Below, piece after piece: positions 34,674-45,300 of a stretch of DNA of 64,000 bases; the stretch's first letter is position 1; each line of letters begins with the position of its first letter. The DNA lies in the NCBI GenBank assembly GCA_015178975.1, contig WHVD01000011.1, positions 1,240,001-1,304,000 on the forward strand, in the 5' to 3' direction. This DNA comes from Hysterangium stoloniferum. Its lineage: Eukaryota > Basidiomycota > Agaricomycetes > Hysterangiales > Hysterangiaceae. The position numbers were made by a program, and so were the translations under genes. The notes under the pieces were generated by a model. The model worked only from the letters and a program-made list of their open reading frames with translations, did not search any database and had not been told where the DNA came from.

Positions 34674-35621
34674 ATGATGTCCTCAACGGACCCCAACACC
34701 CCTGGTCCCAACAGCGCGTTTGGTGATCCAAGTCCTTCGTACATGCCGGCGTTTTTACAGCCCGCCCTCTCACAATATATGAAAGTTTCTCGTCAGTATC
34801 AGGCACTTTTAGATCGCAGCGCCCCGCATACTCTCCAGCGATGGGCAGGGACCGCGGGTTTGGTCTTCATATTCCTAATGCGGATTGTTTTTGCCCAAGG
34901 CGTGAGTTCTATCCACTTTTCTTTGCGGTGACGCCTCTTTTCGTGGCTGACTTGTATTCTTACGAGTCTAGTGGTACATAGGTTAGTTGTCCATGTTATT
35001 GAGGTTGGCTCAGATTTAATCGCCGCACTGGGTGCCTTTTTTCTTCTAGTATGCTGTACGTGGAGTGTGTTATCATCATCCCTGGTTGTTCTCACCTTTT
35101 GCTAGATGCACACGCCATCTATCTCCTAAATCTGCTTCTCGCCTTCCTGCAACCACGATTTGACCCATCACTGGAAGCCGACCTCACTGCGGATGAGCTT
35201 GAAGAAGGTGGACCAGACGAATACGTTCTTCCAAGTCAACAGCAAAAGGACGACGAGTTCCGACCTTTTATAAGGAGATTACCTGAATGGAATTTCTGGT
35301 TTGTTACCCTGCCTCTGGAGTGCACCATCAAATTTTTACCCAAACATCCTTTAGGTTATCCACCACCCGCGCCACTGTTATTTCCATTTTCTGCACTATG
35401 TTTGAAATATTCGATGTTCCTGTTTATTGGCCCATTCTTGTGGGATACTTTTTGGCTCTCTTCGCTATGACTATGCGTCGCCAGATCCAGTACGTCACGT
35501 ATATAAATATATTTATGGTATCATCCTAAATAACAGGACGTTTTCTAGACATATGATCAAGTATAAATACGTGCCTTTTGACATAGGACGCAAAACACGC
35601 TATGGTAATTCGCCTCGATGA
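34674..35621 (+). CDS. RER1: RER1 Golgi-to-ER retrieval receptor (214 aa)
   Basis: Six exons: 34674-34901, 34972-34981, 35050-35055, 35106-35298, 35355-35489, 35549-35621. Rer1 cycles between the Golgi and ER and returns escaped ER membrane proteins in COPI vesicles. Family landmarks are APHTLQRWAGTAGLVF, FAQGWYIVCYAHAIYLLNLL, FLQPRFDPSLEADL, DDEFRPFIRRLPEWNFWLST and MRRQIQHMIKYKYVPFDIGR. Four membrane segments fit. Exons 2 and 3 are 10 and 6 nt; they were placed because only this path gives QGWYIVCYAHAIY. A second ATG (34677) directly follows the first. The C-terminus RKTRYGNSPR matches the family. The gene is intact and single copy here. Confidence 0.95.
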
Positions 35622-36033
35622 GGTAGCGAGGAATGCAATTAATATATCAACACAATTTACATATTGATGGCCAAAATAGAGCGGAACATTATCCGTGCAG
35701 AGATGTGTTATTGTAGCGCTACCTTAAGACAGTGGAGATGCCTGCATGTGTCACTTATCATTAAGCCGCTTGAGACCCGACATTCATAATTTAAAGAAAA
35801 TTATTATTAAAACATGCTTCGAAGAGTAGAGTAAAGTCATTACAAGAAAAGGGGACGATCGTAAGTAAGAACTATTAAGAAAAGTAATCGTGAGGGTATC
35901 GATGAGTCCAACTCGTTGATCGTACAGGATCTTTACAATATTTGATAATATAACATGAGTTGTTCGTAAGGCATCAAGAAAGCAAGCGCGACATCAAACA
36001 GCGTGTGGCATGACTCATAATGCAGGGATCGTT
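35622..36033. other. Intergenic between convergent RER1 and unknown gene
   Basis: This AT-rich 412 bp shows no gene. It holds the 3' UTRs of both neighbours. Confidence 0.55.
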
Positions 36034-37086
36034 TCAGATAAGTGAAGGGACGTAAGAGGTGGACCGACGACGACCGAAGCCTTCGTAATCATCGTCATCC
36101 CGGTCGTAGTCGGATGTCTGGCGACGCCGTCTTGTGCGTCCACGAGACTCGGCCCAGCCAATCGGGAATATGCGCTCTCTAATGCTTGAAAACAGGCCAA
36201 GGCCACTTCCACTCAATGGACTGCGCGGAAAGGGTGCATCGCGGACCGGACTTGACACTCGAACGGAGCTTGCACTCCACCCCGTGCTGCGCCTGTCAGC
36301 CTGAGGCGAGTCGTCCTCATAAGCGTCTTGAGCTCGGGTGTGCCTGTACATCTCGGGCTCAAAGTACCCCTGCGAGGTGTGGCCTTGGGGCTGGTGCCAT
36401 CCGAATCCATATCCATATCCTGTCTGAGCAAGGAAGGGATGAATTTCCCTCGTGGGACCGGGATAGCTGGGCGGAGGTGTATCCGGATATAAAGATGCAT
36501 GTCTCTGCGGAAGTGAGCTCTCGGGGTACGGCGGTGTATTCGTCTTGGACGTATTATCGTGATATAGTGGCACATCAAATCTCGAGGGGCTTTCTGGATA
36601 AAGTGGGGCAGCGTGTTGTGGGGGTGTTTCGGGGTATAAGGAGGAATAAGTTGTGGAGGATGTAGAAGAACTGCCGCGCTGCGGCGGGGGTATTACAACG
36701 TGTATATCAATACAACGATAGGGCACGAGTTTGCTGGTTACGCGGTACCACGACCTGGGTTCAATGTTGATCTCCTTGCGTTCTCCTGTCGATCTGTAGC
36801 GCACGGCAATGGAGAACGAGATCCATTCTGGTTCGACATCGCGGAGAGCGCGTGGGAATGAAGTAACAGCAAGCACCTGCGCTTCCTAAATTGGACAAGG
36901 AAAAAACGCGAAAATTAGAGGTTGACACGCGTAAAAAACGCAGAAAGGACGAACCTCATGGGTTGTCGGCACAGATACATACGCCAGTTTATTCTGGTAC
37001 CGAAAAGTGACTACATTGGGTAGTCTACGGGGCATCGACGAGCCAGTCGAGTGCATCGAAACATGAGAAACACTAGGGGTCTGCAT
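36034..37086 (-). CDS. Uncharacterised Pro/Ser-rich protein with conserved N-terminal domain (327 aa)
   Basis: Two exons: 36955-37086 and 36034-36885. The first ~120 residues look folded (NVVTFRYQNKLAYVSVPTTH, EEAQVLAVTSFPRALRDV, EWISFSIAVRYRSTGERKEI, YRCIDIHVVIPPP) and may be a beta-rich domain. The rest is low complexity with recurring LYPE(T/S)P-like blocks and Gly-Tyr repeats (GYGYGFGWHQPQ). It ends in an Arg/Asp-rich tail (GRTRRRRQTSDYDRDDDDYE). No known domain was recognised; I suspect a basidiomycete-specific family. The ATG at 37086 is the first ATG of the frame; the frame stays open a little further 5'. A TATA-like TTATATAA lies about 125 bp upstream. Confidence 0.7.
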
Positions 37087-37623
37087 ATCGCCGTTAGTGA
37101 ACTTTTTAACAGGCTCTGGCGACAATAAGGATATGATGTTGGGGGCTCAAAGAGAGGAGGTGGCTGGGAGGGTCAAAGGAGAGGGGAGGAGTCAAATGGG
37201 AGTGTATGGATTATATAAAGGAGCGTTGTCGTCTGCTCGGCGTGATGTCAATGCCGCGACCTGTTTTCAATAAATATGCAGTGTCACTTTTTAGGAGCAT
37301 CACTCACCCACACGCACCCACACTGCCGCGTACGTGCCGATTAGCCAATGTCACGCTCGTAGCCTCATGGTTCACACTGCTACAAATAGATTGGACAGCA
37401 CCGAGACAAACAGATATCATTGGAGAGCAGCGCAAGCAAAAACACAGACAAAACAAACACAAAACTGACAGCGAGACAACAAGCGATAACAGATATACAG
37501 ATATACAGATAGGAATAGAAAAGGGTAACCCTCTTTTGCGAATCAATCCCGAGCCAGCCGCAGTCTGGACACGGCAATTAACCAGGTTGATGAGCGCCGG
37601 TGCCAACCTGATGATCTCGCTTT
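37087..37623. other. Intergenic, promoter of the unknown gene
   Basis: No gene is supported. An A/C-rich part (about 37430-37520) contains a short ACAGATAT repeat. The plus-strand frame here runs antisense into the repeat gene and is not credible. Confidence 0.5.
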
Positions 37624-40600
37624 TTAACTGGAACTGTGAGATGGTGGCGGTGGGGATGTTGACCATGTTGGAGAAGACACCAAATCTTCTTCCGACGGAT
37701 ACTGGGGTGATGGCGGGAACTGCGGCACCCATTGCTCACTCGGCGCTTGCTCTATGACGCCCTGGCTCAGCTCCAGCGCCGACACCTCATTTAGCGGGGA
37801 CGATGCTACGTCTGGATATGTTATATTGAGTATCGAAGGATCTCCCCGTTCAGCGTTTTGCCATGTCGGACCACTGGTAGGCAACTCAGCGGCGTATGTC
37901 AGACCGCTGCTAGGCAACTCAGCGGCGTATGTCAGACCGCTGGTAGGCAGCTCAGCGGCGTATGTCAGACCGCTGGTAGGCAGCTCAGTGGCGTATGTCG
38001 CTGTCATGTCTTCGCCACGGACATCGTAAGCATAAATACATGGGTCTGATCCGCAGGAGCACCAAACTGTCTGAGGGTCCTCGGTATATGAAGGCTCACT
38101 GGTGCTTTGGGACGCGACTGACCATCCATCGGAAGATGATGTCGGGGTTGGCGACATGGTAGACAATGCGTTGTGACCAGACAACGCAAGGTCATTTGAT
38201 GACATCCAGGTCGGCGACCCAGTGGGCCACATATTGTCGCCATACCCTGTAGACGCAGTCGACATGGTAGACAATGCGTTGTAACCAGACAACGCAAGGT
38301 CATTTGATGACATCGAGGTTGACGACCCAGCGGACCACATCTTGTCACCACACCCTGTAGACGCAGTCGACATTGAGGGTGGCAACATGGTAGACAATGC
38401 GTTGTGACCAGACAACGCGGGGTCATTTGATGTCATCGAGGTTGGCGACCCAGCGGACCACATCTTGTCACCACACCCTGTAGACACAGTCGACATTGAG
38501 GGTGGCAACATGGTAGACAATGCGTTGTGACCAGACAACGCGGGGTCATTTGATGTCATCGAGGTTGGCGACCCAGCAGAGCACATATTGTCACCATACC
38601 CTGTAGACGCAGTCGACAGGGTAGACAATGCGTTGTGACCAGACAACGCAGGGTCATTTGATGACATCGAGGTTGGCGACCCAGCAGAGCACATATTGTC
38701 ACCATACCCTGTAGACGCAGTCGACAGGGTAGACAATGCGTTGTGACCAGACAACGCAGGGTCATTTGATGACATCGAGGTTGGCGACCCAGCAGAGCAC
38801 ATATTGTCACCATACCCTGTAGACGCAGTCGACAGGGTAGACAATGCGTTGTGACCAGACAACGCAGGGTCATTTGATGACATCGAGGTTGGCGACCCAG
38901 CAGAGCACACATTGTCACCATACCCTGTAGACGCAGTCGACATGGTAGACAATGCGTTGTAACCAGACAACGCAAGGTCATTTGATGACATCGAGGTTGG
39001 CGACCCAGCGGACCACATATTGACATCACACCCTGTAGACGCAGTCGACATTGAGGGCGGCGACATGGTAGACAATGCGCTGTGACCAGACAACGCAGGG
39101 TCATTTGATGTCATCGAGGTTGGCGACCCAGCGGACCATATATTGACATCACACCCTGTAGACACAGTCGACATGGTAGACAATGCGTTATAACCAGACA
39201 ACGCAGGGTCATTTGATGACATCGAGGTTGGCGACTCAGCGGACCACATATTGACATCACACCCTGTAGACGCAGTCGACATTGAGGGTGGCGACATGGT
39301 AGACACTGCGTTATAACCAGACAACGCAGGGTCATTTGATGTCATCGAGGTTGGCGACCCAGCAGAGTACATATTGTCACCATACCCTGTAGACGCAGTC
39401 GACATGGTAGACAATGCGTTGTGACCAGACAACGCGGGGTCATTTGATGACATCGAGGTTGGCGACTCAGCGGACCACATATTGACATCACACCCTGTAG
39501 ACGCAGTCGACATTGAGGGTGGCGACATGGTAGACACTGCGTTATAACCAGACAACGCAGGGTCATTTGATGTCATCGAGGTTGGCGACCCAGCAGAGTA
39601 CATATTGTCACCATACCCTGTAGACGCAGTCGACATGGTAGACAATGCGTTGTGACCAGACAACGCGGGGTCATTTGATGACATCGAGGTTGGCGACCCA
39701 GTGTACCACATATTGACATCACACCCTGTAGACGCAGTCGACATTGAGGGTGGCGACATGGTAGACACTGCGTTATAACCAGACAACGCAGGGTCATTTG
39801 ATGTCATCGAGGTTGGCGACCCAGCAGAGTACATATTGTCACCATACCCTGTAGACGCAGTCGACATGGTAGACAATGCGTTGTGACCAGACAACGCGGG
39901 GTCATTTGATGACATCGAGGTTGGCGACCCAGTGTACCACATATTGACATCACACCCTGTAGACGCAGTCGACATTGAGGGTGGCGACATGGTAGACAAT
40001 GCGTTGTGACCAGACAACGCAGGGTCATTTGATGTCATCGAGGTTGGCGACCCAGCAGAGCACATATTGTCACCATACCCTGTAGACGCAGTCGACATGG
40101 TAGACAATGCGTTGTGACCAGACAACGCGGGGTCATTTGATGACATCGAGGTTGGCGACCCAGTGTACCACATATTGACATCACACCCTGTAGACGCAGT
40201 CGACATTGAGGGTGGTGACATGGTAGACAATGCGTTGTGACCAGACAACGCAGGGTCAATCAATGACATCGAGGCCGGTGACATGGTAGGCCATGTATCG
40301 GCACGATACAACGTGTGGTCAAACGATGGCATCGGTGTTGGCAAAACGGTGGACAATGCATCGTTGCTATACAACGCACCCCCAATGGATGATATCGACG
40401 ATATAACCGGCGGTGTCTCGTTTGAGCTGAGCACTGGTGTGTGTGGCGCCGAAAAGTACGGGATCGGATTGGTGTTCGACATCAAGTTTGGATCCAATTC
40501 GGGATCAAGCACCATATGCGGACTGTACGATAGCTCTGGCACCTGCAAGACCGGCGCCTGCAAGACTGGCGCATACAAGACTGGCGCAGGGAAGACCGGC

Positions 40601-42829
40601 GCAGGGAAGACCGGCGCAGGCAAGACTGGTGCAGGCGAGACTGGCGCAGGCGAACCAGCACGCGAGTCCGGCTCAGGCGAACCAGCACGCGAGTCCGGCT
40701 CGGGCGAACCAGCACGCGAGTCCAGCGCAGGCAAGGGTTGCATAGGAAAGCAACACTTGCGCTTACATTTTGACTTTGATACGTATGGGAAAGTACCCGC
40801 GGCCATCAGTTCAGCAGTAACGCTGCGAATAGGCACATCGTCCATCCAAGGCGGATATTCATTGCTATAACCGGGGTTTATCAATACATAGACGATGCAA
40901 AAAAAAAATCTCGGAAACTTACTCAGTATCTTTGTAGGTGCTCGAAGCGACCTTGCGGACCACTTCTATGCCACATGCCTGATCGAGGTAGAAGCCCGAC
41001 CTTCGGGAACGCACGGCAGCTTGGTCAAAACTAGGGGCAAGGTGTGACGTGGGCAACCTTTTATAGCTTACATATTTCTCCATGGTTGGATATGAGGAGG
41101 GACAAATAACAGCTGATAAAACTTTCCGAGATGGGCGGGTATCAACTTTCACGGTGGGCAACGGGAAATCACATGGTTCTGCTGTCGTGGGGTTCTGCAC
41201 TGAATCGGACAAGTCATCCGCAAGATTCTCGTGGGCGTCTGCGGGGCACAGTGTAGAGACTCCGACAGCGCTGTCTTCGGCTAAGACAAAGGGGGATGAC
41301 TGATCTTCTCGAGTCGCCAACTCATCTGGTTCCTGAGATAAGGGAAGTGGTATAAAGGTGTCTTCCTTGGTAGTTGCACTCTTAGCTTCAGCCAACCAAC
41401 AACTACCTTCGCGGTCCTGGATACGAATAATAGCGGCCTCACTGGACTCTACATTTGTTTTATAATCGTCTAATAAAACATCCGGATGTTCCTCAGGAGA
41501 CAAGGTAATGGATGGGCAGTCGTCCTCACCCAGCGTCGACGACAACTCCCAAAGTTCTGCAGGTGAAGGAAGTTGGACACCATCGCCAGGGGCAGTCTCG
41601 GTGCCCTGCTCACATGCGACGGGCCTCGGGTCATCGTTGGCGGCGAGAGCGGGAGCAGTGAATTCCATATATTTATCCGACGTAGTGTCGACAGTGGTGG
41701 CGGTATCGGCAGTAGTGACGGTATCGGCAGTGGTGACGGTATCGGCAGTGGCAGTGGTGACGGTATCGGCAGTGGCAGTGGGGACGGTATCGGCAGTGGC
41801 AGTGGGGACGGTAGCGCCAGTGGTCACGGAAGCGGTGACGATGACAAGAGCGACTCCAAAGGTAGGCTCGGAAGCCGTAAGGGATTCCAGCTTTATCCTT
41901 TTGGTTGATCTTTCATCGACCACTTCCTCGGGGTATTTGCGCTTACGACTACCGGAGTCATAAGCGCTGGTATCCACGCTATCAATGTGAGGTGCCACGG
42001 TGCTCGCTGTAAATAGTTATTTTTTTTAAAAATTCAAGGATGGAATGTAGGAAGAAATACATACAACTAGAGCTATCTTCATCACTAATCGGGGCTAGCA
42101 GAAACAATAAGATAACAATAAAAATGAAGGATGACGCCACCTACTATTTGCTTCCTTTAAAGAAGATGCAGTGGGGTATGAAGGTTGAGTGGATTGGTCC
42201 ACAGACTGATCGATGGTGTTGGATCCGACTGAAAATTGGTTAGATGGAAGACTCGACCGTGCGGAGCCAGAACAGGAGAACTGACCGACGGCTTGGCGTG
42301 TCGGGATCTTTGTCTCATGTGCGGCGGCAGATTGAGTGGAATCGATGATATTGGATCCGACTGAAAATTGATTAGATGTGACCCCGTGCGGAGCCAGAAC
42401 AGAAGAACTGACCGACGGCTTGGCGTGTCGGGATCTTTGTCTCATGTGAAACGGGGGCAGAAGCAGAAGATTGAGTGGATTGGTCCACAGACTGATCGAT
42501 GATATTGGATCCGACTGAAAATTGGTTAGATGTGAGACTCAACCCCGTGCGGAGCCAGAACAGAACTGACCGACGGCTTGGCGTGTCGGGATCTTTGTCT
42601 CATGTGAAACGGCGGCAGAAGCGGTGGATGCATGTCTTGGACTCCTCCTTAGAGGAATCTGAGGCAGCTCTATCTTAAGCTTCTTCCGATCAGGATGATC
42701 AGCAAGATCAGCACGATCAGCTGCCGCAGTCGTCGGAAGAAAAGCCACGTCTCTATCGCGTTTGCGTGACGTTGGGGTGACAGAAGAAGAAGAAGAGGGC
42801 TGTGGGTTAGTAGGAGATGTTGGATGCAT
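37624..42829 (-). CDS. Giant tandem-repeat protein with triplicated exon-intron cassette (1624 aa)
   Basis: Seven exons: 42571-42829, 42413-42514, 42286-42360, 42145-42228, 42065-42094, 40923-42006, 37624-40864. All first five introns are phase 1. The N-terminus is Ser/Pro-rich with basic clusters (SRKRDRD, DRKKLKIEL, later SRKRKYPEE and KRIKLE) that look like nuclear signals. Exons 1-3 all end in HETKIPTRQAV and exons 2-4 all start with GSN(I/T)ID, with near-identical introns between. The large exons hold further arrays: TATADTV-type (near 41690-41820), DSRAGSPEP and (P/Q)APV(F/L) (about 40520-40735), about 18 copies of a 36/41-residue unit (38153-40222) and TYAAELPTSGL (37866-38000). No known domain was found. 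The frame is open throughout despite the repeats, which argues for function. The end of the repeat copy number and the 5' start are as read; cDNA is needed to prove the splicing. Confidence 0.75.
37866..38000 (-). repeat. 33-bp tandem repeat (11 aa, 4 copies)
   Basis: The units encode T-Y-A-A-E-L-P-(T/S)-S-G-(L/P). Four tandem copies lie near the C-terminus of the giant repeat protein, with few differences between copies. The first base and last base are approximate. Confidence 0.85.
38153..40222 (-). repeat. Coding minisatellite: ~18 units of 108/123 bp, 231-bp higher-order period
   Basis: The basic unit encodes MSTASTG(Y/C)...SPTSM(S/T)SND(P/L)ALSG(H/Y)NALST (36 residues). Alternate units carry an extra MSPPS, giving 41 residues. 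One 41 plus one 36 unit make a 77-residue, 231-bp period that repeats at least five times between about 39110 and 40260 with very few substitutions. To the left the order changes (four 36-residue units in a row, 38600-38940; two MLPPS units, 38370-38510). Every unit length is a multiple of three, so the frame survives expansion. Confidence 0.95.
40520..40735 (-). repeat. Two coding minisatellites: DSRAGSPEP and (P/Q)APV repeats
   Basis: Three 27-bp units encode DSRAGSP(E/A)P and about nine 15-bp units encode (S/L/F)PAPV-like or QAPVL peptides. They lie head to tail in the same exon as the large array, upstream of it in the gene. Confidence 0.85.
41690..41825 (-). repeat. 24/18-bp coding repeat (TATADTV and TADTVT types)
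   Basis: The exon-6 sequence encodes a run alternating 8-residue (TATADTVP/T) and 6-residue (TADTVT) units rich in Thr and Asp, from interwoven GGTATCGGCAGTGGC-like blocks. Unit borders are ambiguous. Confidence 0.85.
42145..42571 (-). repeat. Tandem exon-plus-intron cassettes (three introns, three exons)
   Basis: Introns 42515-42570 (56 nt), 42361-42412 (52 nt) and 42229-42285 (57 nt) share GTCAGTTCT...CTGGCTCCGCACGG...CATCTAACCAATTTTCAG. Each is followed by an exon beginning TCGGATCCAA. The exon ends before each intron are also repeated (ACACGCCAAGCCGTCG). So whole intron-exon units were duplicated in tandem. Confidence 0.88.
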
Positions 42830-44348
42830 CGCGAAGGTTCTGGTAGTCTTGCAGATGGAAACGCTGGTGGGGATGGCGTGGACAGCGTCAAAGTGAAGAG
42901 CAAACTTCTATTCCAACTCCGCTCATTGTCACTGCCCTTTTAAGGTCCGCCGAGAGGCCGGACACGATGAGCGAATAGTACTAGTAACGAAACACACAAG
43001 TCTGGAGACACTCTGTTCATTGCGTGCGACGGTGAGCAAGGGGGAAATGCTGCTAGGGCCGGCGCCTCTGGGTTCTCTAGGGTTATATATGCTCCCCCCC
43101 CCCGTTCTGGCCATGACAGTCCTTCGGTTACAGCTCAGATCGCGCCAAAGCCGCATTACTGCCGGTCCCTGGATCTATATCTCATGGTTATTAATTGGAA
43201 CAGGTTGGAGGTAATTATCGCTCAATAATATCCACATGTGGAACATGTCACGAAATCGCTAGTTTCCGCCATCTTGCCGATGGTTTCCCCTTATCAAATG
43301 CGACTCAAAAATAAGCAAAGACTGTTACCCGACATGGTTAGCTTCTCTTCTTAAATTGCGCGGACGTTTGTTCGACAGAATCTGGCCTGAAGCGAGCCCT
43401 AAGTATGGCGTATTAATCTTAAACCTTCACGCCCATATTCCCCTATTCTATAGTAGCCAGACGAAGTATATGACTACATGCTGTGATTTCCCCCGCGGAT
43501 AACAAAGGTGAGATTACCCGAAAGGCAACCCTGAATCTTAGGGCCAACAGAGTTATAGATACACCCGCATTCTCAGGCTCGTCGAGGCTGTGTGAAATCA
43601 TTCTCAAGAGCATAGAAACCACTCGGCAACCGTCTATGCCCTGGATGATTGCATGTCTACAGCTCCCTACACGCCGTGGCACATGTGTTTCTATCGATCA
43701 CTCCAAGGAATGCAATGAGACGACGGCTTACCTCCTGATCGTGATCGGGATCCATATGCATGCGAGTCAAATGCAGGGATATCTCACATTTACCTAAACA
43801 GGTCCTCAATGCCGCAGGATCAAGCACAACGTGTCCGCGGGGATAGGGAGCCGTCCTCTCGTCTCTACAAGCCTATCCTCAGTGCCGTGCGGCGTGCATA
43901 TAAGTAGCATATAGGTGACATTTTTGACGCTACAAGTCTGACATTACTGAATACATACTTAACGGCCCAGTTTTCAGGGCAATGCCATAAAATGTCTATC
44001 ACTAGCATATCTTGCCGAGGAAACTTAAAACAAGAAGAACATATCCGCCAAAACCATAATAACAATATCAAATATCGCCAAGTTATTCAATACCTTTTCA
44101 TCCCCTCAGTTAACCAACAGTCGCACATTTATTTATATGCACAACGGCATCCTTCTTACAGGCAAACGTGCATCCGAGCATCGGGCATAAGCATGCGCTT
44201 ATGAACCTGTATTATCCACAAAAATCTCTTCGATATCAAGATGAACATTTATACTCCCCCGTCCGTGTAGCGACAATTTGAGCAAAACACTGTAGCACAA
44301 TTATACTATCAGCACTCCTTCTTACTTTCCGATATTGTCCGCATTTAC
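42830..44348. other. Intergenic 1.5 kb, promoter of the repeat gene
   Basis: Nothing coding was recognised. A TATA-like TATATATG next to a C run lies at about 43085-43100. The frame at 43443-43797 region has no motif on either strand. Confidence 0.45.
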
Positions 44349-45257
44349 TCACTGTTGTCGCCATTCCTCAGCAATGAAATGGTATACGCGAGCCGGGGCT
44401 TTCATCGTATCCTCGTGACCCGGTTCAAAAGTAATTACCTGCAGCATTCTGCCGGATGAGAGGTCATCAAGCAGCCAACAGGCAAAAGCAAGTGTCTTAC
44501 TTCCGTGCGAGCGCAGTGACCAAATCCCACACACAAACGCCATCACTATTCCGTACCTGTACAGTCACTTGACCAAAATCCAAGACGAGGCGGTCGACTG
44601 CAGGAACGGTGGCCAGTGCACACGAGGCAGGGAGATGGTGAGCCATCTTTGTGACCACGCAGTCATTTGTCAAGCTTGGGAGTGAGACGCTGCGTAAGAA
44701 GTCCGGTTTTCGAAGTAGACGGCTGAGCCAGGATATGCGTCCTGCGTTGCACGGGATAGCGACAGAGTAAAGATCTTCGAGGTCGCCTGACATCCCCTCG
44801 AAGACGGAACTTAAACAGAGCTCCCACTGCCCACTCGCTACACGTGAGGAGTCGAGGATGAGGTTGCATGGCGCTTCGAATAGACCCCGGTTACGTCCTG
44901 CATATTGTTCGCAACAAGTGTGAACCAAAAGTGACCAGCAACATCATAGACTTCAGAAACAGCACCTTTCGCCAAATGACGTTCAGAACAGTCTGAAAGC
45001 CGACACGATTTAGAATGGTGCACGACAGAGGCACAAGTGGTGCGCCAAGACACCTGACGCAAACCTACATCCAAGGGTCTTCCCAGGCCACAGGAGAGGG
45101 CAATTCGGCGCCAAAGAGACTCGTCGTATATAGCATATATGCGTCCGCATATCTTAGAGAAGGCGAGGTGGGACTCCAAGTCTTGAAAGAAGGCGAATTG
45201 GTAGAGGAGGACCTCATCTGGCAGTGCGAGAAAGCGGGAGGTGCTAGTTGAGGCCAT
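44349..45257 (-). CDS. F-box protein (262 aa)
   Basis: Three exons: 44966-45257, 44501-44897, 44349-44448. Residues about 8-55 form an F-box (RFLALPDEVLLYQFAFFQDL, FSKICGRIYAIYDESLWRRI), which binds Skp1 in SCF ubiquitin ligases. Family: short mushroom F-box proteins with a helical, variable remainder that picks the substrate. The intron between exons 1 and 2 has several possible positions (GCGAAAG|GTGCTG used here), so residues 97-105 are uncertain. The last intron (GTAAGA...CGGCAG) joins ...LARK to MLQVITFEPG cleanly. Agaricomycetes carry large, fast-changing F-box families; the target cannot be guessed. A TATA-like TATATATAA is about 40 bp upstream. Confidence 0.78.
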
Positions 45258-45290
45258 ACCGGAGATATCGTTGCGCGGCGTAGGCAGTAC

Positions 45291-45300
45291 TTATATATAA
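45291..45300 (-). promoter_or_regulatory. TATA box of the F-box gene
   Basis: TTATATATAA is centred about 39 bp upstream of the ATG at 45257; spacing fits a TATA element with a very short 5' UTR. Confidence 0.5.

Noticed and set aside
37206..37757. 183-codon plus-strand frame preceded by TATATAAAG
   Set aside because: It overlaps the 3' end of the repeat gene antisense, with no motif; the TATA-like text more likely serves the minus-strand gene at 37086.
38153..40222. Regularly spaced repeats resembling a CRISPR array
   Set aside because: Units are 108/123 bp, head to tail with no unique spacers, and lie in a eukaryotic coding exon.
38004..40259. Series of minus-strand frames of about 74 codons spaced 231 bp apart (starting MTLRCLV...)
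   Set aside because: They are shadow frames of the coding minisatellite: the unit is a multiple of three, so the other frames also stay open in each unit. The long 1086-codon frame is the real one.
41573..41908. Plus-strand Gly/Ser-rich frame opposite the repeat gene
   Set aside because: It is the complement of the Thr/Asp coding repeat; repeat structure keeps it open.
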